This document shows, piece after piece, positions 1-8,400 of a DNA stretch of 64,000 nt. The stretch comes from Candidatus Rifleibacteriota bacterium (lineage in GTDB: Bacteria; Muiribacteriota; Ozemobacteria; Ozemobacterales; Ozemobacteraceae). The translations under genes were made by a program, and so were the position numbers. Location: assembly GCA_012520995.1 (NCBI GenBank), contig JAAYNI010000003.1, forward strand, positions 1 to 64,000. The letters are read 5' to 3'. Position 1 is the first letter of the stretch, and the number at the start of each line of letters is the position of its first letter. The notes under the pieces were generated by a model. The model saw nothing but the letters and a program-made list of their open reading frames with translations, was not told the DNA's origin and ran no database searches.

Positions 1-85
1 CCCGTTCCGAACTCAGAAGTTAAGCTCCCAAGCGCCGATGGTACTGCGGCGGCGACGCCGTGGGAGAGTAGGTTGCTGCCGGGCC
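1..85 (+). rRNA. rrf: 5S ribosomal RNA, 3' part (5' end outside window)
   Basis: The first bases (CCCGTTCCGAACTCAGAAGT) are the universally conserved loop of bacterial 5S rRNA. They are followed by the GCCGATGGTACTGC and GGGAGAGTAGGT blocks found near its 3' end. The 5' third lies before the window. The mature 3' end is placed near base 85 because a terminator stem begins at base 90. This gene probably closes an rRNA operon running into the window from the left. Confidence 0.95.
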
Positions 86-89
86 TATA

Positions 90-122
90 AAGCCCCTTGA
101 CGTTAAACGTCAGGGGGCTTTT
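90..122 (+). terminator. Rho-independent terminator of the rRNA operon
   Basis: A 14-bp stem (90-103 with 107-120, one G-U pair) with a 3-base loop is followed by a short T-run. It lies directly behind the 5S rRNA. Confidence 0.9.
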
Positions 123-257
123 CTCATTTCCAAGCTCCCGCTTGCAATGAGAAAAGCAAGGGGTTAGGGGGCGGGGTGTGTGAGGTACTGAGGACCAAAC
201 GAACAACAAAACTCCAAACAGCCGAACATCCGCAGATTAAGAAAAAGAATTTTTTTA

Positions 258-285
258 AACCACGGAACACACGGAATACACGGAC
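258..285 (+). repeat. R1 dispersed repeat (CACGGA type)
   Basis: Three CACGGA-like units spaced 8-9 bases apart (CCACGGAACACACGGAATAC then ACGGA). Related blocks lie in other spacers at 18483-18505, 27942-27965, 36755-36772, 46551-46580, 46607-46630, 46852-46880, 49306-49337, 58658-58680 and 60262-60350. Confidence 0.7.
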
Positions 286-302
286 ATCATAACCAAACGA
301 GC

Positions 303-385
303 AACATTCTGCATGACAGAATGTTTGCCGGAGTCTCTTCTTAAAGCTGAATATTTACTAAGCAAGCTTTCTAAATATTCAGCTT
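303..385. repeat. Two adjacent perfect inverted repeats
   Basis: AACATTCTG/CAGAATGTT (303-311 with 317-325) is followed by a 14-bp perfect inverted repeat (344-357 with 372-385, arm AAGCTGAATATTTA). Neither is followed by a T-run, so they are not typical terminators. Their role is unknown. Confidence 0.6.
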
Positions 386-574
386 CAATCAGAGCCTCCC
401 GTAAAAATATAAATATTTTTACTTGGCCGTTCGGTTCTCTTTAGCTAATTTGTAATTGACAATGATTGTCGCTAAGCCAAGTAAACTTCCAGAATATTCG
501 AGTTTTACTCGGAGACTTTGCAAAAATTGAAACCGTTTTTGCATCACATTGCTTTCTTAAACGCAAACAACAGT

Positions 575-664
575 TATTTATAAGGATTTTAAAGCAATTA
601 TTAGTTTCAGCGATTGAGTCTGGTTTTTCGCTAGTCCCTACGTCCTATACCCTACTCCCTATAG
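575..664 (-). repeat. R2 copy (reverse) followed by an R6 copy
   Basis: Bases 575-625 (TTAAAGCAATTATTAGTTTC, then GATTGAGTCT) match the reverse of the R2 family best seen at 36845-36902. Bases 632-664 are an R6 piece (CCCTACTCCCT). Confidence 0.55.
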
Positions 665-805
665 TGCGGCTGCTGCATCAACTAAGCATGAATAGATTGC
701 TGACTGGTTTGGTATTAAATATGTAACTTTTAATGAAAAAGCAGCACTAGGCATTTGTGGGAAAAATCAGTATAATTATGTACCTAGGGAGGAGGAATCA
801 AGAAG

Positions 806-3103
806 ATGAAAATAAGAAGAATAATATTAATCCTGCCATTAACAGCTCTATTTTTTACAGCTACCTTAGTCACTGCTTCACAAAGTGGAGCTTACAACTC
901 TTATCTTTCTGCTTATCAGGCTTATAAAGAAGCAGTTAGCAGCGGTATGCCTTCTTCCGAGATCGAAGTAAGACTTAAAGCCTATCTTGGTGCAAAAGCA
1001 GTTTATGAGTCTGAAATTAGAACGCCGAATACCGATATCAACTATCAGGCTCCAGTTGCAAATAATGCCGAATCATCGAGTCTTTCTGAAAAGGATTCTG
1101 CCACTTTAGCTGGCTCTCTTTCTGATTATGGAGATCGTCTCCAAGATCTTGTCACATCAGGGGCCTCAAATCTTGCTAGTCGCAAAAAGACTATTGCTTT
1201 GCCTAAGAATCTAAAACATCTCATTGACAAGCTTTGGTCAGATAATATTGATGAAGCCAAAAAAGCCCTTTCAGATTTGGAAGCTTACGCAGAATCGGTG
1301 AACTCAGAGGAGCTTAAGCAATTAGCTCTATATGAGGTTGCAAAAGGCTATGATTATATAATGGACGACATGGAAACTTCCAAGGCTGTTTTAGCAAAGC
1401 TTATTTCAATGAGACCTACTTCAAAAATTGGTAAACTTGCTCAGGAGCGCATAACCTATCTCTCAGAGAAAAAGACCTCTCTGAATATGAAGCAGCGGAT
1501 AAATGAGAAGTTTAAAGTAACTGATAAAACCTATAAAGATTATAAAAAAGTTTCTTGGGCTTTATTGCCTTATAAGCTTACAAAATGGACAAGCTATGCA
1601 AGTTCTAATATGTCTTTTACAAAGGCTCAGAACGATTATACTAAGTCTATGCTTGAGTATGAAGCAAGAAACGCAAGGTTTGCTCCTCCTGTAAATGTTG
1701 TTTTCAATACCTTTAAGCCTGAGATAAACAGGGAAGACCCTGCGACCGTTAGACTTATTTATTCCAATCCGGAAGCTTGGTATGCCAGATGGAAAATAAT
1801 TGAAGAAGCCAAAGATACTATTGATGTACAATATTTTATTTTGGGAAAAGATACCTTTGGGTATTCTTTGTTAGGTTTGCTTCTCAAAAAAGCTGAAGAA
1901 GGCGTAAAAATTAGAATGCTCCTAGATTCTCGTGGCACAAAAGATTTTGCTCGCCAATTCTTAGGGCAGGAATATTTACAGCGTCTGGCTCTTTCACCTA
2001 ACATAGAAATAAGAATATTTAGTCCTGTCACAACAAATATAGTCAGTATGTTCCATGATCCGAGAAAGATTCTTGCTTCCAACCATGACAAGATTCTCAT
2101 AGTTGACGGTCAGTATTCGATCATGGGCGGCAGAAACCTCTCCAAAGAGTATTATCTAGACAAGCGTGACAATTCAGGTTCCTATGTTGATTGTGATATT
2201 CTTATAGACAGCGCTTTAGTTGCAAAGGAATTGAAAATTGCTTTTGACGGTGAATATGATGGACTTAAAGTTCACCAGATCTCTTCTTCCGGCTTGAATA
2301 GACTTAAGCATGAAGCAAAATTGAGAGCAGCTCATGACACAATGTTTGCTCATATATCAAAAGACAAAATTCGGCCTTTAAGAGAGTTCGCGGAAAATCG
2401 CAACTATATAGCCTATGTTAAAGACTTCTATAGTGAAGTTAAAGACTGGAAATATCTTAGAAATTTTGGCGACTTTGTTCTCTTTGCTGACTGCGTTGAA
2501 GCTCCAGTTAAGATTATGGACAAACACTCTATGCATGGCCCTCTTAATGAAATGACAGATAATATAGTCAAATACATTGATGGCAGCCAAACTGAGATTT
2601 TCATGCAGAATCCTTATGTTGTCTTCACGGATAGAATTTTTGCGGCATTGAAACGTGCTGATAAAAAAGGTGTCAGTATCATATTGGCCACAAACAGCCC
2701 GGCATCAACTGATAACCCCATTACTCAGGCCATGTTTGTTCATGACTGGAAAGATATTTTCCGTCAGACAGAAAACTTCCGCATTTATGCTGCCAAAGAA
2801 CAAAAACTTCATGCTAAGAATTGGCTGTTTGACCGTAAAATTAGTCTAATTGGCAGCTATAATCTTGATCCTATGAGTGAGGATATCAACTCTGAAATTG
2901 CCGCTGCTGTAAATTCGATTGAGTTTGCTAAGCAGCTTCGCAAAGCTTTGTTGGAATATATCAGCGAAGCAGCTGAATATCATTACATTGAAGATGAGCA
3001 AGGCAATGTGGTTTCTTCGGTTGGTCCTGATGATTATAAAGGCAAGTCTACTGCGCTTTTGAAGATCCTCTCTTGGATGCAGTTTATTCGCCCGCTCGTA
3101 TAA
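806..3103 (+). CDS. Secreted phospholipase D-like protein with two HKD motifs
   Basis: This 765-residue protein belongs to the phospholipase D superfamily, which includes cardiolipin synthases and phosphatidyl transferases. A signal peptide (about residues 1-24) implies export. Residues 25-300 are mostly helical with no recognised domain. The catalytic half has two HKD motifs, as needed for one active site. The first starts at His427 (HDKILIVDG then GGRN) and the second at His669 (HAKNWLFD then GSYN). The ATG has a strong ribosome site (GGGAGGAGG about 10 bases upstream). A TATAAT at 771-776 could be a -10 element, but I see no good -35. The family members ClsA, ClsB and ClsC are cardiolipin synthases. 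With psd-pssA next door a lipid substrate is likely, but whether it is a synthase, lipase or nuclease cannot be told. Confidence 0.85.
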   Translation: MKIRRIILILPLTALFFTATLVTASQSGAYNSYLSAYQAYKEAVSSGMPSSEIEVRLKAYLGAKAVYESEIRTPNTDINYQAPVANNAESSSLSEKDSATLAGSLSDYGDRLQDLVTSGASNLASRKKTIALPKNLKHLIDKLWSDNIDEAKKALSDLEAYAESVNSEELKQLALYEVAKGYDYIMDDMETSKAVLAKLISMRPTSKIGKLAQERITYLSEKKTSLNMKQRINEKFKVTDKTYKDYKKVSWALLPYKLTKWTSYASSNMSFTKAQNDYTKSMLEYEARNARFAPPVNVVFNTFKPEINREDPATVRLIYSNPEAWYARWKIIEEAKDTIDVQYFILGKDTFGYSLLGLLLKKAEEGVKIRMLLDSRGTKDFARQFLGQEYLQRLALSPNIEIRIFSPVTTNIVSMFHDPRKILASNHDKILIVDGQYSIMGGRNLSKEYYLDKRDNSGSYVDCDILIDSALVAKELKIAFDGEYDGLKVHQISSSGLNRLKHEAKLRAAHDTMFAHISKDKIRPLREFAENRNYIAYVKDFYSEVKDWKYLRNFGDFVLFADCVEAPVKIMDKHSMHGPLNEMTDNIVKYIDGSQTEIFMQNPYVVFTDRIFAALKRADKKGVSIILATNSPASTDNPITQAMFVHDWKDIFRQTENFRIYAAKEQKLHAKNWLFDRKISLIGSYNLDPMSEDINSEIAAAVNSIEFAKQLRKALLEYISEAAEYHYIEDEQGNVVSSVGPDDYKGKSTALLKILSWMQFIRPLV

Positions 3104-3215
3104 AAGATAGTGGACAGTGGTCTGTGGGTAGTCTAAGAACCAAATGAACAAAACCTGCCTAAAACCTTTTTAGCCACGGAGCAAAAATAGAATAAGACCT
3201 TTCAAGAACAAAAAA

Positions 3216-3262
3216 ACAGCCCTGCTTGAATAGCTTAAAGCTCAAGCAGGGCTGTATTTTTT
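3216..3262. terminator. Bidirectional Rho-independent terminator
   Basis: A 14-bp perfect stem (3216-3229 with 3242-3255, arm ACAGCCCTGCTTGA) is flanked by an A-run on the left and a T-run on the right. It can therefore end transcripts of both the phospholipase D-like gene and the convergent psd-pssA operon. Confidence 0.9.
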
Positions 3263-3309
3263 ATATCAGATTTTTAGTTAGTTATAAACTATCGGTTCAG
3301 CAATTGAGT

Positions 3310-3379
3310 CTAAAACTTTTCTGTTAGCCTTTCAAAATTCACAAGACAATAGCTGATAATAATATGCCGCCCGCATTAG
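3310..3379 (+). repeat. R5 dispersed repeat, copy 1
   Basis: About 70 bp matching 4907-4977 with scattered differences. The shared core is TTCACA, AATAGCTG, TAATA and CCGCC. The two copies flank psd-pssA, in the spacers just after and just before it. An R2-like fragment (AATTGAGTCTAAA) adjoins on the left. Confidence 0.6.
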
Positions 3380-3385
3380 TAATTG

Positions 3386-4177
3386 TCACGCCGGGGTTTC
3401 TGTGTGGCTAAGTTTATGAAACAGAATGTTTATCTTGTTTAGCAGATATTTAACGGGTCCGTAAAGCCCGAAAGCCCAAAATAGCAAGAATAACATTACT
3501 GGTGGATGCAACAAAAGAGCAACGGTTATAAGCAACACCAGCACACGTCTCATTCTGTCAGTTTTCTGAGTCTTTTTCATAGCAGGATATTCTATTTTGC
3601 TGACCATCAATAGGGATGTGGCTATGGCTATAAAGGGTATGGCTCTTTGCGGGAAAGTAGCTATTCGGAAAAACTGAATGTCGAAAATAGTCATAGTGAC
3701 AATAAGTCCAGCAGCACCTGGTATGGGAAGACCTTCGAAAACACCATGCTTGGAAGCGGGCGTTACATTGAATCTTGCTAGGCGCAGGGCTCCGCAAAGT
3801 ACAAACAAGGTGGAAATTATGCCGCCCATTACAGGCATAGTTACAAAATAGCGAGTAAAAAGCAAAAAAGCTGGTGCAACTCCAAAACTGACCAAATCGC
3901 AAAGAGAGTCTAATTCAGCTCCAAAACGTGATTCTACTGATGTGAGTCTCGCTAAACGGCCGTCTAATATGTCAAAAATGTTGGCAATTATTATTAACCA
4001 GCAAGCTACCAAAAACGCACCAGAATGGGCGGCTATAATTGCTGAAAAACCGCAGACTAAGTTCATGGAAGTACAGGCATTCGGAATAATCGAAAGCTTG
4101 TTGAATTTCTCAACCTTGATTTGTTCTTTTTCTGCCTTAGCTGTTATCTGAGGTTTTTCGCGTCGTTTTCGTTTCAT
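3386..4177 (-). CDS. pssA: CDP-diacylglycerol--serine O-phosphatidyltransferase
   Basis: Makes phosphatidylserine from CDP-diacylglycerol and L-serine in the inner membrane, the first committed step to phosphatidylethanolamine. The 263-residue protein carries the complete CDP-alcohol phosphotransferase signature DG-x2-AR-x8-G-x3-D-x3-D (DGRLAR, then G, D and D at the expected spacing, about residues 75-97). Several hydrophobic helices follow. A basic N-terminus (KRKRREK) precedes the first helix. The start codon overlaps the psd stop as ATGA, so the two are probably translationally coupled. This is the membrane-bound type common outside enterobacteria, not the soluble E. coli type. Confidence 0.95.
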   Translation of the reverse strand: MKRKRREKPQITAKAEKEQIKVEKFNKLSIIPNACTSMNLVCGFSAIIAAHSGAFLVACWLIIIANIFDILDGRLARLTSVESRFGAELDSLCDLVSFGVAPAFLLFTRYFVTMPVMGGIISTLFVLCGALRLARFNVTPASKHGVFEGLPIPGAAGLIVTMTIFDIQFFRIATFPQRAIPFIAIATSLLMVSKIEYPAMKKTQKTDRMRRVLVLLITVALLLHPPVMLFLLFWAFGLYGPVKYLLNKINILFHKLSHTETPA

Positions 4178-4815
4178 TGTTTGGGAGCCGCGAGAGCTAT
4201 TACAGAGGAAGCTCCTTTGACTATATCGCCAGGCTTAACTTTTACTTCTGCGTCCATAGGTAAATAGAGCTCTGTTCTAGAACCGAATCTTATTAGGCCG
4301 AATCTTTCTCCTTTAGTAACCCAGTCGCCAGGAACTTTCCAGCAAAGCACTCTGCGGGCAATCAAACCGGCAATTTGCTTGACAAGGATCTTGCTCCCTG
4401 ATTCTGTCTCTATGCCTAAAGAGCTTTGTTCATTGAGATCAGAAGCTTTTTCTTCAGAAGCGACATAAAACTTGCCTGGCTTATATTGTCTGTATGTGAC
4501 TTTTCCTGAGTAAGGAATGCGATTGATATGGATATTGAATACCGAAAGAAAAATACTTATTTTCTTGGCAGGACCATCAATAAAAGGGGCATGCTCTACC
4601 ACGCCTACATCAAGTATTTTGCCGTCAGCGGGAGAAACTATAGCCCGCTCGTCAGCTGGAATTTCTCTTTCAGGATCTCTAAAAAAGTAGAGAGTGAACA
4701 AACCTAACGCACAAAGTATACGAGACAAAGCTTTAGAAAATTTATTTGAGAAATAAGCGGCTGCAAAAAAGAAGCCAGCCATTGGAAAACCTTCTTTGTG
4801 TATAGGAATGCGCAT
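4174..4815 (-). CDS. psd: Phosphatidylserine decarboxylase, short type
   Basis: Converts phosphatidylserine to phosphatidylethanolamine with a pyruvoyl cofactor. The proenzyme is 213 residues, the usual size of the short bacterial class. The self-cleavage site is the FGSR motif, where Ser179 should become the pyruvoyl group after cleavage between Gly and Ser. HINRIP and the PADGKI segment are further family landmarks. A hydrophobic stretch near residues 10-40 suggests membrane association. The start has a strong ribosome site (AAAGGAGGAAC). It is first in an operon with pssA behind a consensus promoter at 4845-4873. Together the two genes supply the lipid that the transferases at 53474-57068 would use as donor. 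Confidence 0.95.
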   Translation of the reverse strand: MRIPIHKEGFPMAGFFFAAAYFSNKFSKALSRILCALGLFTLYFFRDPEREIPADERAIVSPADGKILDVGVVEHAPFIDGPAKKISIFLSVFNIHINRIPYSGKVTYRQYKPGKFYVASEEKASDLNEQSSLGIETESGSKILVKQIAGLIARRVLCWKVPGDWVTKGERFGLIRFGSRTELYLPMDAEVKVKPGDIVKGASSVIALAAPKQ

Positions 4816-4844
4816 GTCTGTTCCTCCTTTTAATTTAGTGACAA

Positions 4845-4873
4845 ATTATATAGCTATTGATTTCCGCTGTCAA
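4845..4873 (-). promoter_or_regulatory. Consensus sigma-70-type promoter of psd-pssA
   Basis: On the minus strand, TTGACA (4868-4873), exactly 17 bases, then TATAAT (4845-4850), a perfect match in both hexamers. Transcription would start near 4838, about 23 bases before the psd ATG. Confidence 0.85.
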
Positions 4874-4906
4874 CCAAAAATACAGTTGAACTACTGCTTT
4901 GTTTCT

Positions 4907-4977
4907 CTAAAACTTTCGTATTTGTTTTTCAAACTTCACAGAATAATAGCTGCTAATATTTATTCCGCCGTACTAAG
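4907..4977 (+). repeat. R5 dispersed repeat, copy 2
   Basis: Matches 3310-3379 over about 70 bp (CTAAAACTTT, TTCACAGAATAATAGCTG, CCGCC, TACTAAG). It lies directly upstream of an R2 copy. Confidence 0.6.
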
Positions 4978-4984
4978 AAAAGTG

Positions 4985-5055
4985 GACAGTGGAATTGTTT
5001 AGCAATTCAGCATTACAGGCAATAATTCCTTTGAGATGCTGTTAAACAGCTGGAA
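4985..5055 (+). repeat. R2 dispersed repeat
   Basis: Carries the family landmarks GAATTGTTTAG at the left and TTTGAGATGCT near the right. It is closest to the copies at 46678-46755 and 59976-60055. Confidence 0.6.
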
Positions 5056-5152
5056 CTTTTAGATTTGAAAAACAGAGGACAAAACTTAAAAAAAATCTAC
5101 TTAATAAAACTTTTAGAGAAAAAGCAGCACTCGATCAATACTTGAAAAAACA

Positions 5153-5182
5153 TTGACACTATATCTGCTCCAAGGGTATTAT
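5153..5182 (+). promoter_or_regulatory. Promoter of the Ig-repeat lipoprotein gene
   Basis: TTGACA (5153-5158), 18 bases, then TATTAT (5177-5182). Transcription from about 5190 gives a leader of roughly 215 bases. Inside the leader an imperfect direct repeat is present (5205-5221 and 5223-5239, cores GCGGCGAGAGGATT and CGGCACGAGGATT). I could not match the leader to a known riboswitch. Confidence 0.65.
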
Positions 5183-5406
5183 ACCTCTAATGAAGAGGGT
5201 CTATGCGGCGAGAGGATTCTGTACGGCACGAGGATTTTGAACAGAATTTGCGGATATTTGAAACCTTAATGTTTCATTTGTTTGTTTATTTTGTAAGATT
5301 ATCTCCTTTGGTGTCTCATAAATTTACTCCTCTCCCATTTATGTGGTTGTTCTGATACTTTCTCTCTTCTTGCAATGATGAATTGATTTTTTTCAGGGAG
5401 TATTTT

Positions 5407-8400
5407 ATGAGAAAAATTTTTGCTCTTATATTTTGTGCAGTTTTAACAACACTGCTTGTTCTTTCTGGCTGCGGCGGTTCAAAGTCTTATGACAATGTGA
5501 ATGCCTTTTCCTCCCGCTCCGATACAAAGAATTATGCAAAGGAAGATGATGTTTCTTTAAAGTTCGGAGATGCGACTCTGAATATACCTTCTAATACCGC
5601 TAAGAGCAATTTTACCCTTAAAATTACAGAAATTCCTGCTACTGTTCTTCCAGAGGAAAAGAAAGAAGAGCTCAGACAGGAATACGGAATTCCTCCTAAG
5701 TATGATATTGCAAGTTCTCTTTATGACGTAAATATTACCTATTCTTCTGCCTCCAAAAGGTTTTCGACAAGGTTCTCTACAGCAGATGATATTACAGGAA
5801 AAGCAGAGCTGATAATTAACTTTATTGCTTATGCCGGTAAAAAATATGTTGTAATGTTTGTTTCCAAAGATCGTTCCGCTAAGCTGTTTACACCGCTTTA
5901 TGATATTGGAGTGGGGCCTGTTACAGTAAGATTGGAAACAAATAACCTTTCAGGTGTCTATATTATATTGGCTTTACCTGATGATTTTGATGAAGCTGCT
6001 ATTACCGGCTTTAATATTCAAAGCGATAAACTTATATTGGTCGCTCCTGCTTCAGAACCAAAATTTCTCTCTGATCTAACGATAACTTCTATTTTGGAGT
6101 CTTCCAAACCTTCTGATTTTGCATCTCCGATTCTTAAAATAAAATCTTCAGAGCCTTTTGATCTCGGAGCTGGTTTGATAGGCAGCTTGGAAGATGGTTA
6201 TTACAAGGCGGAAGCTCATTTCCCTAATGAGGTTAATATTACAGCAGAGATTGCGGCTCGTATTTTCACAATTCCAATGCGAGATGTCCTTTATAATCCA
6301 GAAAAGCATCCGCCTCAACTCTTTGTCTGGGCTGAAACTCCAGATGCAGACGGAATTTATCGTTCCTCGGATATCCTTTCTATTGGTTTTGGCAGAGAGC
6401 CTCGCCTTGTTTCTTTTCAACCTGCTGAAGGTGCTCAAGATGTCCCTGTAAATACTCCCATAAAGATAACCTTTTCTGAATCCATGGATGAGTCTTGCAC
6501 AAAACAGATCATAGTCAAAGATGACGAAGGTGAAGTCGCTGAACTTGCCAGAGCTTTAAGCTCTGACAAGAAAGTTCTGACTGTTCAACCTCCTGCGACA
6601 TTATGGAAGAGCAGCACCGCTTACACGGTAATTGTGCCTGATACTGTCAAAACTGTTGTCGGAGCGGGTGTTGCCAGTGAGACTTTCTCCTTTACAACCG
6701 CAGAGAAACCTTACGTGGTTTCTACAGTTCCTGCAGACGATGCTATTGATGTTACTGTTCACTCTCTTTTAAAGATAACCTTCTCTGAAGCTATGGATCT
6801 TTCTTGTGCAAAACAGATTATAGTGAAAGATGGAGAAAATAAGCTTGTTGATCTTGCTGGTAGCTTCAGTTCGGATAATACAGTTTTGACTATTCAGCCT
6901 CCCGCAACATTATGGAAAAACGATACCACATATACAGTTATTATTTCTGAAGAGATGAAGAATGTTTCAGGTGCGAGTGTTGTTCCGGCAACATTCTCCT
7001 TTACAGTTATATCTGCTTTTAAACCTTATGTGGCTTCTACTGTTCCTGCCGACGATGATAAAGATGTGGAATCGAATAGTCCTATAAAGATAATCTTTTC
7101 AGAACCTATAGATTCTTCCTGTAGCAGTCTGATCACTGTAAAATGCGGAAATGATACAGTAGAATCCCTTGCAAAAAGCTTCAGCAATGACAATAAAGTT
7201 TTGACTATTCAGCCTCCATCAACATTCTGGGAAAGCGGTGCCACATACACAGTAACTGTGCCTAATGAGGTTAAAAATCTTTCAGGTGCAAATATTGCTC
7301 CTCTAACCTTCTCCTTTACCATAATGTCGGATTTGAAACCTTGTGTAGTTTCTACTGTACCTGCTGAGGATTCTATAGATGTTGCAGTAAATACATCGCT
7401 AAAGATAACTTTCTCTGAACCGATGGATCCTGCTTGTGCAAACATGATTGTTGTAAAATGCGGTGATAATACGATAGAAAACCTTGAGGGAACTTTTAGC
7501 TCAGATAATACAGTTTTGACTATTGAGCCTCCCGCAACATTATGGAAAAACAGTACCGCATACGCAGTAACTGTACCTGATACTGTCAAAACACTTTCCG
7601 GTATGTTTGTTATCAGGAAAAACTTTTCTTTTGTCACTGCTAGACAACCTTATGTAATTTCCCATATTCCTGCAGATGACGGAAATGTTGGAGTGAATAC
7701 CTCTATAAAGATAACGTTTTCTGAACCTATGGATGCATCCTGTGCTAATCTGATTACTGTGAAATGCGGGGACGATACAGTAGAGCCACTTGTGAAAAGC
7801 TTCAGCTCAGATAATACAGTTTTGACTATTGAGCCTCCCGCAACATTATGGAAAAATGCTGCTTCATATCTTGTCTCTGTGCCTAAAAAGATGAAAAGCC
7901 TTTCAGGTGCGAATGTTGTTCCTGCGACTTTCTTTTTCACTGTGAAGCTGGCTTTAGATAATTATTTGGATTCTGTAACCCCCCTTGACGGAGCTTCAGC
8001 AGTTCCTATAAACACTCCTATTAAAATAAGCTTTCTTGAGCCGATTGATCCTTCTTGCGAAAATCTTGTTTTAGTGAAAGAGCTGGCAAAAGAAGGAGAG
8101 GATGAAGTTATCCTTGAAAATCTTGTCAGAAGCTTCAGCTCCGACAATAAAGTTTTGACTATTCAGCCCCCTGCGGCATTGTGGAAAAGCGGCACTCCAT
8201 ATACTGTTACAGTGCCTGATACCGTCAAAACAATTTCTGGAATGGCACTTGTGGCTAAAACTTTCTCATTTGTAACTGTTCTGAAACCTTATGTGGTTTC
8301 TCATGAGCCTGCAGATGGTAAAGAAAATGTGGCTGTGAATGCTCCTATAAAGATAACTTTCTCAGAAGCTATAAATGATTCCTCTGCAAATGTAAATTTA

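Larger units (their letters stand above)
123..805. other. 683-bp spacer filled with short dispersed repeats; no convincing gene
   Basis: I see no credible coding region. The 86-codon open frame at 466-726 runs through repeat sequence and has no recognisable product. From left to right the spacer holds an R6 piece (159-180), an R1 block (258-285), two perfect hairpins (303-325 and 344-385), an R2 copy in reverse (about 575-625) and an R6 copy (632-664). Bases 723-748 resemble 5107-5130 (AACTTTTA-N-GAAAAAGCAGCACT). Confidence 0.6.

Noticed and set aside
466-726. 86-codon frame in the first spacer
   Set aside because: It reads through R2 and R6 repeat sequence and has no ribosome site.
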